In this document: in pieces, positions 60,620 to 64,000 of the stretch
Layout of the letters: each line of letters starts with the position of its first letter
How positions within the stretch are numbered: position 1 is the first letter of the stretch
Source: Sympetrum striolatum
Lineage: Eukaryota; Arthropoda; Insecta; Odonata; Libellulidae
DNA: 64,000 nt
NCBI GenBank assembly: GCA_947579665.1
Contig: OX388345.1
Span: forward strand, 57,961,454 to 58,025,453
Direction of reading: 5' to 3'
Made by a program: the position numbers and the translations under genes
Notes under the pieces: generated by a model
What the model saw: only the letters and a program-made list of their open reading frames with translations
What the model was told of the DNA's origin: nothing
The model's database searches: none

Positions 60620-63600
60620 CTTCAGTTAATATGTAAAATACACTTATTGAATTGGGAAAACTTATAAAAATTTTACTGAAACTCGTTTTAAGGGGTTTTT
60701 TTGTTCGCTGTTATTGTTAAGCTAGGTAATTAGCTTATGTTTACAATGTGAAAAATGTTCAAAATATTTTAAAGTACGTTTTATTGAAAACAGTTATTTT
60801 TAATTGATTTTAAAAATTCTTAAAGCAAGTAAGACATATTTAAATCTAGTATGTATAGTTTAAATTAAATCAATGTAACAAATAAAAAGAAATGAGAATT
60901 ATTTGAAAAATGTCATTAATCCCTTGTAGATTCGTATATCTTTTCTGTCTACTCGAACTTCTCTCAAATTTTCAATTATCTTCTGCCACATGTTTGATTT
61001 ATCACGATCCGTGAGCATTATACTGATGTAAACTCTACTTCAGATGATTTATTTTGATATTTTCAAATTCACGAAGGCTTGCGAATAATTGAGCGAGGAA
61101 ATTGAAGATTCCTTCACCATTAGCGTAAAACAGTTGACCTACAATGATGGAATCTGCTTCTGAAAAAAGCCGATAGCCATGACTTTATAAGGAAAGGATA
61201 TGTAAGCGAACTTACGAGTCGCGTGCATCATTGGCCCATCCATCACAGTCGATCCTTGAAAAAGCGAATTTAACTCGGATAGAGGATAAAAAGTGTGCCA
61301 GCGGCCTTTTTTGAAAGCGGCTCTAAAATAGGACGACGAATATCCATTGTCGCCAAATGAACTACTGTTTTTCACGTCCATTGGTGAGGAAAGTCGATGA
61401 GAGCAGAAAATACTTGGTGATGTAGAGGAGATAGAGCTGGGAATTGAGCCATCAATCAAGTCGTTTTTCTTAGCGTGGGTGGCTATTAATGCATGCTCTT
61501 CTCGACTAGAGACAATCACTTTAAGGTGGTTACACCCTCGCTGGCGTGAGATTACAAAACACCTTTCTGCCTCTCGGTTTCAATCCACTTAAAGTAATGA
61601 AACAATATAAAAGGGGTGAAATTAGATGATTGGTTCGATGATTCTGTACTCACTTTCTCTTATATTGACAAAAATAGCCATTTCCAGCGGTTGTTTATTA
61701 CTCTAAACTATCACCTATGTTTATGATTTAATATTATTATTGTATTGATCACGGAATTAATGAGTAAAATGAATTAAATATCGAACGGATAACCGACAAT
61801 TATCTCAAATATATAAATTATAACGATTTTTCGTTAGCGTTTTTAATGACATTCCTATTTTATTTAATAAAACACATGGTTGTGAACGATTTTTCGGCGG
61901 TATTTTATAACAATTGTGATTGGTTGTCATTCTCGGAGGGTTTTAGTTTTGCTCTAATCTTATAAATATAAATTCACACAAAAATCATTCATGAGCTTGC
62001 ACTTAAAAGCACCAAAATATCCTAAGATAATAATCGAGATCTTTACTGAGCAATTTTACAAATAGACGAAAATAAATGTGTGAATCAAGTAGATACTAGT
62101 ACCATACGTAGTTCCAAGTATTTAGATTCTATTCTTGATCTGCTTCAGCGTAATATTTATTTCTCTGATATCATATCATCTCGCCGTTTTTACCAAATTT
62201 ACAGTTATTTGAATAAACCTGAGTATCGAAGAGGATAAAGAAGATCTTAACCATCAGGTCTTAAGATCGTTCACCTGACGCAATATCTTCTACAGAGATA
62301 AATAATTATCACACAAATATCCCTAATCTGAACCACAATGAATATGAAAATTGAAAATTTAAGAGGGATATTTACGAGTGTAGAATCTCTCGTCCCCTAA
62401 TTTCAAAGTAATTTCGAAAAATTTCAAGAATATCTTCAAGAAGATGAGGAAAGAACTCTTTCGACTCGATAAATCATACTTTATTAATCAACCGATGACT
62501 AATGCCCAAAATATAGAAAATAACATTTAATATTGACTGAAATATAAATCTTGTCCTGTCTGAGTTAGTCCTAAACACAAGTTGTTCAAACCACTTTTCA
62601 AATGTTGACGAAATAATCTACAGGATCAGATTTACATAATTTGCTATCATGATTCAAAAAAGGATCTACTTCATTTTGTTAAACATAAAATTGGGACCAA
62701 AACAGATTCTTAGTCTTTAAATTATCGTACAAACCAACTAAATATGACTTTTTGATGCTTAAGATACGCATCGGTCGTTATCTAGCAAACAAACCGGCGT
62801 CACTTTACCAAAGAGATTTACGGCTTCATTATCTTAAAGATCGTATGGAAATTGTCCTGGACAAATAAAACATGGAAATGGCCTATGAAAGATTTCTATT
62901 GCCTTTTCCATCAAGACAACGTCCACTTGAAAGAGCAGGCAATATATCAATCCTTTCTAAGGAATAAAACCTTTTTCAAAAGCGGTTAACGTTACTGTGA
63001 ATGCTCCCACAGCGTTTTTCAAACAACATGAACCCTGGCCGCGTCTTTAGAAAAGGGAAAGTATCCTCTGTCGAGGAAATAATCTTCCCGTTTTTATTAT
63101 AATCGTAATTCATTTGTTGAGAATAAAGTAAGACGAATGCCGCTAGGCTTCTTATGTCTCCTCGTGAGGGTGTCATGCGTCCGGTCACGTAGGTTTTCGG
63201 TGAAATCAAGGGCTGCTGGAAATACACTTGCGCACTAAAAACATGGTTTCAGTCGTGAGGATATCACCACGAGTAGAGGGTTAAGGGTGGTAGAGATCTG
63301 AGAAAGGGTTTAGTCTAAATGGGGAGCATGGATTCCACTTTTCCCAGGGTTTGGATAAAAGAGAGCCATTGTTTGTGAGGTCACTTGGGCCCGAAATAAA
63401 AAGCGGAAGCTCCGTGGAATGGTTTTCTAAAAATATCTCAAAGAATCGACCCGACCGGAAATATTCCCCACGAGGTTATGGCCACATGAACGAAAATAAA
63501 GAGTAGTGTTGTAGAAAGATAACGCCAAACTGGAGCAGATAATGTTCAATGCCTACTGGTTTCTAAGTGCTCATCATTAGACAGCTATGCGTCGCATGTT

Positions 63601-63798
63601 AAAATTGGAGCCTACGGTTCCCCCAAAATTTTTTATTCAAATCGATTTTTTTTAGTCTGGAACAGAAACTTTCTAAACGGAACAAATTTCCACATATTGG
63701 CTGCTTGGAACTTTTAATAATCCATAATAGAATTAGGTGCAAGGAACTTTAGTTTCTTCGTCTCTATACAATAAAATATCCTCCAATTTAGCTGTATA
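60620..63798. other. AT-rich non-coding DNA, no gene recognised
   Basis: The longest frame (61139-61519, minus, 126 residues, Ser-rich) has no known domain or splice support. No RNA gene was found. Confidence 0.4.
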
Positions 63799-63934
63799 AT
63801 ACATATTTAAAATTCATTGAATATTTAACAGATACTATTTAACAACATCTGTTGCTTCTTTTTAAATTAAATATTTAAAATACATTGAATAATTAACAGA
63901 TACTATTTTACAACATCTGTTGTTTATTTTTAAA
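63799..63934 (+). repeat. Two tandem units of about 68 bp
   Basis: Both units contain CATTGAATA-TTAACAGATAC and CAACATCTGTTG, offset by 68 bp, with a few substitutions. Confidence 0.75.
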
Positions 63935-64000
63935 TTTTCTTACATATATATTCAATATTACTAACAAAATATTTAATCGTACTGACAATATTACTATATC

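Noticed and set aside
61139..61519. 126-residue minus-strand frame
   Set aside because: Ser-rich, unrecognised and without splice support.
1..64000. CRISPR array, operon or bacterial defence system
   Set aside because: No regular spacer-repeat pattern, gene clusters or ribosome binding sites; the sequence is eukaryotic in character.

Overview
The window looks like gene-poor, AT-rich nuclear DNA from an arthropod, most likely an insect. I infer this from the retroelement types, the tRNA-derived SINE-like repeats, the abundant AT microsatellites, and the lack of prokaryotic gene density, operons or ribosome binding sites. I cannot name the species. Nothing in the 64 kb is a convincing multi-exon host gene. 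Most open frames are short, overlap on both strands and match no family I know. The stretch is probably intergenic or lies inside a very large intron.

The only confidently coding part is one LTR retrotransposon of Ty3/Gypsy type on the minus strand (30391-34641). Its two 385-bp LTRs appear identical by eye, start TGT and end ACA, and are flanked by a 4-bp target duplication, AAGG. It carries an intact gag with three CCHC zinc knuckles. A second long frame, offset by -1, begins with an aspartic protease and ends in a basic Lys-Gln-Pro heptapeptide repeat. There is no reverse transcriptase, RNase H or integrase, so the element must have moved using enzymes supplied in trans. The gag/protease junction holds a complete -1 frameshift signal: a GGGAAAC slippery heptamer in the right phase, a 7-nt spacer and an 8-bp perfect hairpin.

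The retrotransposon sits between two diverged, inverted copies of a 1.3-1.4 kb repeat (26668-28033 and 36288-37616). Each arm contains a unique block, an AT-rich microsatellite and a purine/pyrimidine minisatellite with G-quadruplex potential. Inside the inverted pair are also a candidate coding exon with good splice signals (28695-28858) and degenerate 0.4-kb tandem units (35200-36130). The pair could be the ends of a large foldback-type DNA element, or two independent copies of one repeat family.

The rest is non-coding with scattered repeats: two tRNA-derived SINE-like families (12438-12640 and 60340-60485; 25588-25789 and 25939-26045), a decayed LINE reverse-transcriptase tail (6260-6420), LINE-like 3' tails (20340-20515, 48310-48385), foldback hairpins (889-918, 2621-2734, 6797-6894, 23331-23397), tandem duplications (17423-17778, 56711-56942, 63799-63934), a dispersed repeat pair (53451-53690 and 59109-59355), and a dispersed CGACCGGTTTC module. 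Two further splice-signal clusters (44743-44849 and 60587) could mark transcribed, intron-containing DNA.
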